From positions 1 through 64,000 of the forward strand of contig JAURVB010012662.1 in the NCBI GenBank assembly GCA_033002965.1: a DNA stretch of 64,000 nt. Direction: 5' to 3'. A program made the position numbers and the translations under genes. This stretch comes from Piper betle (lineage: Eukaryota > Streptophyta > Magnoliopsida > Piperales > Piperaceae). The notes below the pieces were generated by a model, which saw only the letters and a list, made by a program, of their open reading frames with translations, did no database searches and was not told the DNA's origin. Below, in pieces: positions 1 through 10,768 of this stretch; within the stretch, counting starts at the first letter, position 1, and the number at the start of each line of letters is the position of its first letter.

Positions 1-430
1 ATCGTATACTTGAGCATACATGATTCTCATCGCTCATAACTCACAGCTGACCTCAACTCAGCTCGCGGTCCATGAAGCTGACTCGACTCAAACCGACAAT
101 TGAACCGACCGGTTCACTCCGTAAAACTCTGACTCGAGTCACGGGTTTTACAGGATCTGTTTGTAATTAAATCTGGTTGCTGGTTTTAGGATTTGATTGT
201 TTTATAAATAAAAAATTAGTGCTAATCTTCGTGATTGATTAGCTAGTGATTTTATGTATTTATGTTATGAATTGTCAAATTTTTGTATATAACTGATTCA
301 GGTTGATTCAATTGGACCGATTCCTAACCAATTTAGACTAATTTCGATTCCGATTCCGACTCCCTCGAAAACTGATTTTGATTTTGATTTCGATTTTTGC
401 AACCATGGTTGAATGTACATAAAGTTTTAT
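1..430 (-). repeat. End of a CGATTCCG-rich dispersed repeat, reverse orientation
   Basis: Read on the minus strand, 410 down to about 230 matches the left end of the element at 19620-19780. Both have a TGGTTGCA motif, then GGGAGTCGGAATCGGAAT, then a GAATCGGT-rich run and a TTTGACAATT block. The part at 60-150 contains the CTCGAGTC motif shared with the other repeats of this window. No gene is seen. The other end of the copy lies outside the window. Confidence 0.55.
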
Positions 431-1422
431 TCCATTAACATATAATTTTACTCATTAAGCTTGTTTTTTTATATATTATTAATAAAATCTAAATTAAATG
501 AAAATATGTAAAAATAATTATAAAAAGCAGTTGTTCCATCAAATAAAAAAAGAGAGAGTTCAGCTCATGGTTAATTGATTCGACTTGATTATAACGGTTA
601 TTTTAAATTAAAAAATATTTTGTAAAATTTTACCAAAATGATAAAAACATGATTTAATCATATTTTTATAATAGTAATTTTAAAATTTTGATGATAAATA
701 TGTCTATTATCAACGCATATTTAGATATTAACAAGATATTACAACCGATTTGACTATAAGACCTTATACCAAAATTATTCACTTTCAATAACAATACATA
801 ATTTTAGTGTGCCACTTTATTATTATATACATAAAATTATGACAAATCTGGATATCTTAGTCTTAAAAATAGGTACACATTGATGCATTCAAATCAAAGT
901 AACCTAAACTTGATTTACTTCAAATATTTCATTGGCATTTGGCAAGGTTCAAACTTGTAGACAAACAAATTAAGCCAAATAAAAATATTTTACAATTGTA
1001 AAAAAATGATCACTCATGTAAAGGACTTTTCTTTTGTGTCATCAAATTATATTTTTGTAAACATTATTAAATCATATATTTTATAAAAAAATATTATCAA
1101 GTGAACATTGCTTGTGTGACGTTAAACTTGCAATGTCATGTGTTTTTCAACAAAACTTTTGAGGACGTTTGAATGCAAGTAATTTTACGTTGTAGACGTG
1201 GGAAAAAAGTGGGACTTTTTAGATGTTAAATGCATCTAATTTTACGTCGTTGATGAGGGATTAAAATGGGATTCCTAACGTCGATGAACTACCGCTGTTA
1301 CCAAATCAAGTGGTGCTATACCAACATTGAAAATTCAACTTTTTTCTCACGTTAATTGTTTAAATCACGTGTATTTAATATTTAATCACGTGTATTTAAT
1401 ATTTATTAAAACATATATATAT
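431..1422. other. AT-rich intergenic DNA, no gene seen
   Basis: The stretch is AT-rich with no convincing coding frame. It ends in a short duplicated phrase (aatcacgtgtatttaatatt at about 1364 and 1384) and an AT microsatellite at about 1413-1422, which is the left border of the large palindrome. Confidence 0.6.
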
Positions 1423-4333
1423 GAGGGCAAAGTTCATGTGCTTTAGCACAGGCAACTTGCCTGTGCTGAAAGTTTTGGGACAGCCGTTGGATCGCGATCC
1501 AACGGCTGTAATTCCTTCCCCCTCCCCCCCCTTCCTCCTCTCCTCTCTGTTTCTAAAGACCACCGCCGGCGACCTCCGCCGGCCTCCCGCCGCCCCAAGA
1601 CGAACTCCACTGCGGCCCCCCACCCACCGCCGCAGTCCCCCCTCCCCCGCAGGCCGGGACGAGCTCCGCCGCGGCCCCCGCCCCCGCCCTCCTCCTCTCC
1701 TCTCTGTTTCTCGAGACCACCGGCCGGCGACCTCCGCCGGCCTCCCGCCGCCCCAAGATGAACTCCACCGCGGCCCCCCACCCACCGCAGCAGTCCCCCC
1801 CAGGCCGGGACGATCTCGGCCGCGGCCCCCGCCCCCGCCCCATCCGGCCTCTGCCCTGTTTCCCCGCCCCTCGCCGCCCGTGTCAAAATTAACCCCCGCC
1901 GTCTCCCCAAGCCACTCCATTTCCCCCACCCGAGTGAGGGGAGCGGCGACTGCGGCCTGGGGGAGAGAACGCCGCCGCCCCCGCCCTGTTCGCCCCCCTC
2001 CCCCACCCACCGCCGCCCGTTTTGCCCCTCCCCCGCTTCGTCTCCCCGCCTCGCACCGCCGCCCCCACCTTCGAGATCCCCCCACCCACCCCAGCGGGCG
2101 GCCGACGGCGAGGTCGCCGGCGGTGGGGTGGGGTGGCAAAACGAGAGGGGGGAAGAACAGGGGAGGGTAGTTTCGTAATAAAAACTTGACTCGATCTCGA
2201 CTCGAGTAAATATTACAAAATAAATTTTAAAAAAATAAAATAATTTCGTAATAATAATTTTACTCGATCGAGACTCGAGTCAATATTATTACAAAAATTA
2301 TTTTATTTTTATTACAAAAATAATTTTAATATCGGTTATGATCGGACTCAAATTATTGACTCGAGTTAAGATAGGGTAAAGTTTTTATTACGAAATTATT
2401 TTATTTTTTAAAATGTAATTCGTAATATTAACTAAAGTCAGGATCGGGTCAAATTTTTATTACGAAATTATTTTTTTTAAAAAAATTATTTCATAATATT
2501 GACTCAAGTTAGGATCGAGTCAAGTTTTTATTATAAAATTATTTTATTTTTTAAATTTACTTTTAATATTGACTCAAGTCGGGATTGACTCTATCCTCAC
2601 TCGAGTCAAAATTACGAAATAAAAACTTAATATTGACTCAAGTCAATATTATGAAATAAATTAAAAAAATTTCATAATAAAAACTTAACTCTATCCTCAC
2701 TCGAGTCAATATTATAAAATTAATTTTAAAAAGTAAAATAATTTTGTAATAAAAATTTGACGCGATCCTGGGTAGAGTTAATATTAGGAATTAAATTTTT
2801 AAAAAATAAAATAATTTCGTAATAAAAACCTGACTGATATTGACTCGATCGTAATCAAGTTTTTAATATCAGTCAGGATCGTAGTCAAATTATTGACTTG
2901 AGTTAAGATCGGGTTAAGTTTTTATTACAAAATTATTTTATTTTTTAAAAATTTAATTCCTAATATTAACTAAAGCCAGGATCGCGTCAAATTTTTATTA
3001 CAAAATTATTTTACTTTTTAAAATTAATTTTATAATATTGACTCGAGTGAGGATAGAGTTAAGTTTTTATTATGAAATTTTTTTTAATTTATTTCATAAT
3101 ATTGACTTGAGTCAATATTAAGTTTTTATTTCGTAATTTTGACTCGAGTGAGGATAGAGTCAATCCCGACTTGAGTCAATATTAAAAGTAAATTTAAAAA
3201 ATAAAATAATTTTATAATAAAAACTTGACTCGATCCTAACTTGAGTCAATATTATGAAATAATTTTTTTAAAAAAATAATTTCGTAATAAAAATTTGACC
3301 CGATCCTGACTTTAGTTAATATTACGAATTACATTTTAAAAAATAAAATAATTTCGTAATAAAAACTTTACCCTATCTTAACTCGAGTCAATAATTTGAG
3401 TCCGATCATAACCGATATTAAAATTATTTTTGTAATAAAAATAAAATAATTTTTGTAATAATATTGACTCGAGTCTCGATCGAGTAAAATTATTATTACA
3501 AAATTATTTTATTTTTTTTAAATTTTTTTTGTAATATTTACTCGAGTCGGGATCGAGTCAAGTTTTTATTACGAAACTACCCTCCCCTGTTCTTCCCCCC
3601 TCTGTTTTGCCACCCCACCCCACCGCCGGCGACCTCGCCGTCGGCCGCCCGCTGGGGTGGGTGGGGGGATCTCGAAGGTGGGGGCGGCGGTTGCGAGTGG
3701 GGGCGGGGGCGGGGAGACGAAGCGGGGAGGGGCAAAACGGGCGGCGGTGGGTGGGGGGAGGGGGGCGAACAGGGCGGGGGCGGCGGCGTTCTCTCCCCCA
3801 GGCCGCAGCCGCCGCTCCCCTCACTCGGGTGGGGGAAATGGAGTGGCTTGGGGAGACGGCGGGGGTTAATTTTGACACGGGCGGCGAGGGGCGGGGAAAC
3901 AGGGCAGAGGCCGGATGGGGCGGGGGCGGGGGCCGCGGCCGAGATCGTCCCGGCCTGGGGGGACTGCTGCGGTGGGTGGGGGGCCGCGGTGGAGTTCATC
4001 TTGGGGCGGCGGGAGGCCGGCGGAGGTCGCCGGCCGGTGGTCTCGAGAAACAGAGAGGAGAGGAGGAGGGCGGGGGCGGGGGCCGCGGCGGAGCTCGTCC
4101 CGGCCTGCGGGGGAGGGGGGACTGCGGCGGTGGGTGGGGGGCCGCGGTGGAGTTCGTCTTGGGGCGGCAGGAGGCCGGCGGAGGTCGCCGGCGGTGGTCT
4201 TTAGAAACAGAGAGGAGAGGAGGAGGGGGGGGAGGGGGAAGGAATTACAGCCGTTGGATCGCGATCCAACGGCTGTCCCAAAACTTCAGCACAGGCAAGT
4301 TGCCTCGTGCCAAGAGAGCGCACAACGGTCCTT

Positions 4334-4336
<3 letters not shown>
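1423..4336. mobile_element. Large foldback (palindromic) element with near-identical 1.4 kb arms
   Basis: The left half, read forward, matches the right half read on the opposite strand. Positions 1445-1560 pair with about 4302-4190, 2161 pairs with 3586, and the symmetry centre is near 2853 (an 11-base stem at 2831-2841 and 2865-2875). The outer part of each arm is GC-rich and pyrimidine/purine-skewed; the inner 2160-3560 part is AT-rich with repeated CTCGAGTCAATATT-type units. Mismatches between the GC-rich arms are few by eye. Each arm ends with AGCACAGGCAA palindromes and a GCCGTTGGAT/ATCCAACGGC inverted motif, and AT microsatellites flank both sides. No transposase is present, so it is non-autonomous. 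Long Pro/Arg/Gly-rich frames in the arms are composition artefacts. Confidence 0.85.
2160..3560. repeat. Tandem CTCGAGTC/TTACGAAAT units forming the palindrome core
   Basis: Units of roughly 70-90 bases recur in the AT-rich core. Each carries a CTCGAGTC-like motif followed by aatattacgaaata and a run such as aaaataaaataatttcgtaataaaaac. Units left of about 2853 read in one direction and those right of it in the other. The same CTCGAGT plus ttttattacgaaactacc phrase occurs near 19900 and 59605, so it is a shared module. Confidence 0.7.

Positions 4337-4337
<1 letters not shown>

Positions 4338-4364
<27 letters not shown>
4338..4364. repeat. TA dinucleotide microsatellite
   Basis: An uninterrupted AT/TA run separates the palindrome from the next element and ends in TATAGAGG. 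The same junction form (TA run then GAGG) starts several elements in this window. Confidence 0.95.
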
Positions 4365-4489
4365 GAGGATATGTTTTTCTGTGCTGTAGCACAGCTAAAG
4401 CTAGCTGTGCTTGAGGGTATATTGGTAAAAAAATAGGTGTGCTAAAGTTAGCCTTGGGTTTCCATCCTGCCGAACGTTAAATTAAGTCA

Positions 4490-4696
<207 letters not shown>

Positions 4697-4839
4697 CTAC
4701 AATAAAGAAGCAAGTACATCAATCAGATACATCAACAGGAATAATTTATCTCCACCAATGATCAGAACAAATAACTTAATCCCAAACAAGAACTATCTGT
4801 AACATTGCAAAAACAATGATGATGTCCAACCTTCTATGA

Positions 4840-5270
4840 TTAAAACAAATAATACAAATTTCAAACACGAATTAGCTTTACCGCTTTACTGCACTAAAAT
4901 TTCCAACAATATTAAAATGGGTAAAAACGAAAAAATTCTCTCCTCTAAAATCAAAAGAATGAACCAAATCTCAAACATAAACTAGCTCTTTCACTACGCC
5001 AAAGAGTATTAATTTCCACTTCTATATTATTTAAACAAATAACAAATAATTTCAAACAGGAATTAGCTATACTTCTTTACTACACTAAAAATTCCCAAAA
5101 TATAGCCATAAAATAGGTTAAAAAAAAGTTATCTCCCCAACAATCAGAACACAACAAAATCTCAAACGTAAACTAGCTCTTACACTCCAACAAAGTGTGT
5201 TACCTTCAATTTCTATGTGCTAAAAAACAAATAAAAAAAAATCCCAACAGAAATTAGCAATACAGCACAA
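4840..5270. repeat. Imperfect tandem duplication, period about 190 bases
   Basis: The phrase aattagctNtacNNctttactNcactaaaa recurs at about 4870 and 5061. The phrase atctcaaacNtaaactagctctt recurs at about 4970 and 5160, and a third partial unit sits near 5250. It lies inside the TIR element, probably in intron-derived DNA. Confidence 0.6.
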
Positions 5271-5527
5271 AAATTTCAAAAAGCAGAACCATAAGTTGTT
5301 TATCAAAAAACAACTCATTCCCTTCATATCAAGGAGGTTCAATGTTTGAGATTTTGCTAGCTTCAACAAGGTAACAATGTTGATACTTACAAAACCATAT
5401 AGAAGATTTTATAGAGGCCACAATAGACAGTAATAACAAGACAGACAAAAGAACAAATTTTCAGAATACCACCAACAAATTTAGCTGCTATGAAGCAGAA
5501 AACAAAACATAGCAATAACATATAACC

Positions 5528-5990
5528 ATGAAAGGGCGATGCTTGGGATCAAAGAAGAAGCCTTGGCCAAAGGGGAGGGTTGTAAGTCGTGCTCCTTGTC
5601 TTCAAACTCGTGGAGGAACTCCCGTCGTTGAAAATGACCAAGGCGCCTGCCTCACGAGCTCCTCCAACAAATCCCGATGCTGCTGTCGGCCTCGATCACG
5701 ATCATCCTCTGCATCGCCAGGTCGAGCACCGGAATCCGAAGCCGACGCCTCCCGCCTTCATCCCGCTGGCCGTGCTACGCGGCGTCCCAAGAACAGAGGA
5801 AAGGGGAAACAGAGAACTGTGGTCGGCGGCACGAGAAAGCTGCAGCTTTGATCGAGGTGATGGCAACGGTGGACTCACCAGCAACCGCCTTCTCACCGGA
5901 ATCCGAAGCCGACGCCTCCCACCTTCATCCCGCTGTGTGGCTGTGTGCTGCGCGGGAAGAACGAACTGGTTGTGGCCTAAGCGGCGTTGA
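5528..5990. other. GC-rich segment of unknown origin in the TIR element
   Basis: Several overlapping frames are open on both strands here, but none resembles a protein I recognise. A phrase ggaatccgaagccgacgcct followed by tcatcccgctg occurs twice (about 5730 and 5899), so part of it is tandemly duplicated. It may be the 5' part of a captured gene. Confidence 0.4.
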
Positions 5991-6100
5991 GGGACCAGAG
6001 CAAGGATTGGGGGGCGGGGTTAGTTTTGCAGCCGTTGGATAGAATCCAACGGCCGGAATGAAACTCAAGCACAGATAAGTTACCTGTGCTGAAGCACAGA

Positions 6101-6103
<3 letters not shown>

Positions 6104-6132
<29 letters not shown>
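6104..6132. repeat. TA microsatellite at the right border of the TIR element
   Basis: An uninterrupted AT run directly follows the right terminal repeat. A second AT run followed by a GT run lies at about 6301-6347. Confidence 0.95.
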
Positions 6133-6134
<2 letters not shown>

Positions 6135-6300
6135 AAGTCATGCTCGGTGACTTCTTGAATGTCAAACATGTACATGAAAATACTGTAAATGAAAAAAATC
6201 ATATAAAAAAAAACAATAAGATAAAATGATATACATATATGAAAATTTTCTTACATGTTTGTATAGTAGGAAAAGAAAATAAAAATTAAATATTTCCTCC

Positions 6301-6346
<46 letters not shown>

Positions 6347-6900
6347 CGCATGCATCCCAAAAATATTACTTTGTAAAATTTTTATATAGGTTTAATTTAA
6401 TAAAAATTAAAATTTATTTTGAATAAATTTTAAAGCATCTAAACACAAAACAAATTTGTGAACAACAAATTTTATATTTCTTCTTCTAATTTTAGGATAA
6501 CCAAGCAGATGCTAAATGATTCACTTTGAATTGTGAGAAAAAAAGAAGAGAGAAGCTTATTTTTCTTACATTTTTTCTTGTTTGGTTTGTAAAAAAATAA
6601 AAGGAAAAAAAACCTATTTTCTGTCGTGGTGAAAAGCTCTACCACAATTTTTTTATATAAAAAATAAGAAAAGAATAAGAGAAATCACGCATAACGATGT
6701 ACGAATTTTCATTTTTTTAAGCAACATACTTTAGAGAAAATGTTAGAAAATTTCATTTATTTTTTAAATTTTCATTTTTCTTTATCTCAATTTTTTTAAT
6801 TTTCTCGCTACCTATTCAAGCAAACGTTGAAAAATATAACCTGAGGAATAAAATCCAAAATAATTTTTTAAAAAATTCATGAATGGAATCGAGGAAGCAG
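6133..6900. other. AT-rich intergenic DNA with (AT)n(GT)n microsatellite
   Basis: No gene is seen. It contains the compound microsatellite at about 6301-6347 and otherwise low-complexity A/T-rich sequence. Confidence 0.7.
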
Positions 6901-6915
6901 ATTTGCTCCTACAAA

Positions 6916-6985
6916 TGGGCCAAATTGATAAGTCTCAACGTTGTGATGGATGGGCCTCATCGCACCGTCCTTTACAATCGGCCCA
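6916..6985 (+). promoter_or_regulatory. Three TGGGCC site II-type elements upstream of the helicase gene
   Basis: TGGGCC occurs at 6916-6921 and 6951-6956, and in reverse (GGCCCA) at 6980-6985. Site II (TGGGCY) elements are typical of plant housekeeping promoters for organelle and translation genes and are bound by TCP factors. The position, about 560-630 bases upstream of the likely start at 7547, suits a promoter with a 5' leader. Function here is inferred. Confidence 0.5.
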
Positions 6986-7546
6986 TTTCACAATCTCGAG
7001 TTGATAAATAAAACAGCACAAGCTTAACACCAGCCATGGTTGGCCCTCTCCATCTGGTGCGCTCTCGTTCCATTTCTTCACCCATTCATCATTTTCTTCA
7101 TCTTTATGTATTACTGTTATCAAATACTAATTGGAAATGTCACGTTTTGTGCGTCTCCTTTGTGGTCGTCTTGTTGATGTAGCTGTATTTAGAAGCTAGA
7201 ATGCTTGCTACCTGTTTGATTAAATGCGTAGTAGAGATGATAAGTACTTGGGCAAGCGATTTGATGTATCACCATGGTGATGATAATTTTGTTGCATTGT
7301 ATGAATTCATTTGTAAGTAGGCGTTGGAGTGAGATGTCGAGACAGTGCTTGTGTTGGACTATGAATGAAAAAGCATAGCTCATTAAATAGGAATTGTTTA
7401 CAACATCTAATTTTGATTTTGACATTGGCAATATTGGTGTAGTTTGATGTTTACGTCGATTATTGTAGCTCGAGAAGCTCTGCATTCTTAGGCATCAAGT
7501 TTCTCTGGATAAAGTGGGTTTTGTGAATCGGATCTGCTAGCAAGAC

Positions 7547-9303
7547 ATGATTCATCTATTCCCTACACGAGCTTTTGTTTATGTCCGGCAGTGTGTTTCA
7601 TCGGGGAAGGTATCAAGAAATTGGATAGGCAGATGTCACCTCCGTCGTAGTTTCCATAGTGAGGTTGACAAGAGCAGCCCGTTAACCCTAGCTACACTTG
7701 GGCTTGAAAAAAATTGGGAATGTTGAAGAAAGATGAGATCAATATAATTCAGAACTCGAGTGCAACAGGTAAATTGTCATCGTCCAAAGAAAAGCAGGTT
7801 AGAAGGGATGAGATCAATAAAATTCGGAACCCAAGTGTGGGAGGAAAACTGTTATCTTCTGAAGAGAAGCAGGTCAAGTCTCACAACCTAAAAACAATGA
7901 GGGTGAAGAAGCCCATTGAACTGGGTGAGACCCTGTTTGCCGCCAAAACATTTGCAGAACTGGGCCTGCCTCCTATCTTGCTCGAGAGATTAGAAAAAGT
8001 TGGTTTTTCTGTTCCAACTGATGTTCAAGCAACGGCTATACCCACTATATCCAAAAACCATGATGTGGTAATACAGTCTTACACAGGGTCTGGTAAGACA
8101 CTTGCTTATCTTCTTCCTATACTCTCGGAAATTGGTCCACTGAAGAAGCATTATGAGGAAGGGCAAGCAGAAGGAAAGGCCGGTATTGAAGCAGTGGTTG
8201 TTGCTCCATCCAGAGAATTGGGAATGCAGATTGTAAGAGAAGTTGAAAAGCTCTTTGGGTCTGAGAACAAGAAGTTTGTTCAACAGCTTGTTGGGGGTGC
8301 AAACAGGTCGAGGCAGGAAGAAGCTTTAAAGAAGAACAAACCTGTGATTGTTGTAGGTACACCAGGACGAATTGCAGAAATTAGTGCTGCAGGAAAGCTT
8401 CATACTCATAATTGCCGTTTCCTTGTGCTAGACGAAGTTGATGAGCTTCTTTCATTTAACTACCGAGAAGACATGCATAGGATTTTGGAGCATGTTGGCA
8501 GGAGGTCTGGTGCAGGTCCTGTTGGTCCTCATGGTTCTCTAGCTAGGCGGGCTGAGCGCCAGACCATCATGGTCTCTGCAACTGTACCTTTTTCTGTTAT
8601 CCGTGCAGCCACCAGCTGGGGAACAGATCCACTTCTTGTTAGAGCCAAAAACGTGGTTACACTTGATTCAATACCTAACCCTGGACCTTCCTTTCCATAT
8701 AAACCATCATCTAATGCAGATACTGTAAGCTCTGTTACCCAAGGTGCTATTGAGAGCTTACCACCAGCATTGGAGCACTACTACTGTGTGACAAAAGCAC
8801 AACACAAGGTGGACACATTGAGGAGATGTATCCATGCCCTTGATGCAAAGTCCGTCATTGCTTTCATGAATGTATCTAAACAGCTAAAAGATACTGTATT
8901 CAAGCTGGAGGCACGCGGAATCAAGGCTGCCGAATTGCATGGAGACCTAGGGAAACTTGCAAGATCCACAACCCTAAAGAAATTCAAGCTGGGTGAAGTG
9001 AGAGTCTTAGTTACAAACGAGTTGTCTGCTAGAGGTTTAGACATTGCCGAGTGTGATCTTGTCGCAAATTTGGATCTTCCAACTGATTCTATTCATTATG
9101 CGCACAGGGCGGGGAGGACTGGTCGGCTGGGCCGGAAAGGTGTTGTTCTGACTATATGTGAGGAGCCTGAGGTTTTTGTAGTGAGGAAGTTCAGACGGCA
9201 GCTTGGCCTTTCTATTACTTCCTGCGAGTTTACAGAGGGCAAGCTTGTTCTTTGCAAAGAAGAAGAAGAAGAAAATAACAGAGTGATGGGAGCAGGAAGT
9301 TAA
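7547..9303 (+). CDS. RH47: DEAD-box RNA helicase, RH47-like (mitochondrial), with a frame break near its N terminus
   Basis: This is an ATP-dependent RNA helicase. In residues counted from 7714: a Q motif with FAELGLP at 80 and GF..PT..Q to 105, motif I SYTGSGKT (122-129), SRELG (166), GG (194), TPGR (216-219), motif II DEVD (240-243), SAT (288-290), VIAFMN, motif V ELSARGLD and motif VI HRAGRTGR (464-471). DEVD instead of DEAD and the overall sequence fit the RH47/ISE1 group, whose Arabidopsis member is mitochondrial. The helicase frame is closed by TGA at 7705, with its first ATG at 7720. An ATG at 7547 opens another frame encoding an Arg/Ser-rich, presequence-like leader ending SSPLTLATLGLE. 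The two frames meet at a run of seven A (7707-7713) and would join with one more A. A 25-residue tandem duplication lies at residues 5-29 and 30-54. Confidence 0.85.
7726..7875 (+). repeat. 75-base tandem duplication in the helicase N-terminal region
   Basis: The two units, 7726-7800 and 7801-7875, both encode the pattern DEIN-I-N-S--GKL-SS-EKQV. They have diverged at many positions but keep the reading frame. The repeat lies between the putative targeting peptide and the helicase core. Confidence 0.85.
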
Positions 9304-10054
9304 CGTATTAGTTTTACATCTCTTCTTTTGTTGTTCAAACTTCAAAGGTCTCCAAAGTACTGCGTCCTCTCGTGGGCAGGCTTTCCATCTTCTGGCATAA
9401 TGAATGCAATCTCTATCTCTTCGGAGACATCTGATATATTGTACGAACTATATAAGTTTGGTGAAAAAAATTGTCCTACGGAAATTGGTGTGTACATTAT
9501 GTTATGCGTTTGTAATGCAAGTTGTCCAAAAATTTACCCAAAACTGGGAAAGATAGAGACGAAAAGAGTCTGTGCCCATCTTATGCGAACATGGAGTTCT
9601 CATATATAAATTGTGGTGGATGTTATCATGATGTAATGCAATCTTAATTATGCATATCGTTGTTCCAAGTATTCTGCTTCGGTAATGATAACTAAAGACC
9701 ACCCATTTACAATATTTGACAGAATAACTAGCACACATTCACAGTTCCTGAAAGCAGATAACCAGGAAAACTATGCCCCTCTAGACAAAGTTGATAGATA
9801 AAACTTGATCAAAACATTTAACATATACTCTTTTTTGTCTTAAGTTAGACTTTGCATTCATTTGGTGTTCACCACCAACCAATCCCAGCTAACAGATAGA
9901 AGTATTAACTAGCATTTCAAGAACCTGCAACAAGATAAACAAAACAATCAAAGATTAATGCAGCCCACAAAACAATCAAAGATAACAATACCATCCAAGA
10001 GAAGAATTGCGTACCTGGTACATGATATCAATAGACCGAAGTATAGAATGATGA
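9304..10054. other. Convergent 3' flanks of the helicase and DUF4408 genes
   Basis: No coding sequence is seen. The helicase (+) and the DUF4408 gene (-) converge here, so both 3' untranslated regions should fall in this stretch. I see no repeat. Confidence 0.5.
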
Positions 10055-10768
10055 TCATGGTATAAAAAGCAGAGCAATCTTATCATGGCGACCTGGGCTC
10101 AACATGGCCATGTACTGCTCCTCGGATTTCTGCCTCTGCAACCGAAGTCTCTCATTGAAGCTCCTTATGAACGCCTCCGACCGGCTATGCAGCTCCTCCT
10201 GGCTCATCCATGGCTCCCTCCGCCGCCTCGTCCCATGGAACGTCTTCGACTTCTTCAGCACCTCCTTCCACGTCGCCTCCATCGAGCTCCCCTTCTCGCC
10301 GGCGTCGGACTCGCCAACGGCGGTCGCCGGAGTTTTGGCGGCCGTTCCACCGGAAGACTCAGAACATGAGTTCTCCGGTGAGGTTGGTTCTTGCGGTGAG
10401 GAGGAGATAGCATGTTGGTCATCATGAGCTTCTTCTTGCTCAACCTCTTTGGTTTCTTCGAGCAGTTGCTTCTCGTTTGGATCGATGGGGAGGTGGGTTT
10501 TGGCGGGAGGGGGGTGGTGGAAGATGGAAGTGCCGGCGATGGTGAGGATGATGAAGTTGAGGACAATGTAGAGCCAGAGCCCGGGGAGCACCGACCGGAG
10601 GAGGTTGACAGAGTAAGGAACGGCGAGCTTGAGAAGGTGGAAGGTGGAGAGGGCTCCAAAGGAGAAGAAGATGATCCTAGCAGCACATATGGTTGTGTGT
10701 AGTTTGCTGCCAGGGCTGCTGCTCTGGACAACTCTGGCCACCATGGCAGCCATGGCCTTGATCTTCAT
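10055..10768 (-). CDS. DUF4408/DUF761 membrane protein (cotton-fibre-expressed type)
   Basis: The 237-residue single-exon protein starts at an ATG at 10768, and the Met codons at residues 6 and 9 are alternatives. Residues about 27-85 carry two hydrophobic segments (IIFFSFGALSTFHLL and LWLYIVLNFIILTIAG), the usual form of the plant DUF4408 domain. The middle is acidic and Ser/Pro/Glu-rich. The C-terminal part contains SRSEAFIRSFNERLRLQRQ..EEQYMAML, the hallmark of DUF761. The family is plant-specific and its biochemical role is unknown. The minus strand has TATATAA at about 10967-10961, some 195 bases upstream of the ATG. The last residues after the DUF761 motif (PGRHDKIALLFIP) look non-conserved and could come from read-through of an altered stop. 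Confidence 0.8.
   Translation of the reverse strand: MKIKAMAAMVARVVQSSSPGSKLHTTICAARIIFFSFGALSTFHLLKLAVPYSVNLLRSVLPGLWLYIVLNFIILTIAGTSIFHHPPPAKTHLPIDPNEKQLLEETKEVEQEEAHDDQHAISSSPQEPTSPENSCSESSGGTAAKTPATAVGESDAGEKGSSMEATWKEVLKKSKTFHGTRRRREPWMSQEELHSRSEAFIRSFNERLRLQRQKSEEQYMAMLSPGRHDKIALLFIP

Noticed and set aside
1396..2170. Long Pro/Arg/Gly-rich frames of about 190-250 codons on both strands (and their mirror at 3558-4436)
   Set aside because: They follow from GC-rich low-complexity DNA in the palindrome arms, occur in several frames at once and resemble no protein family.
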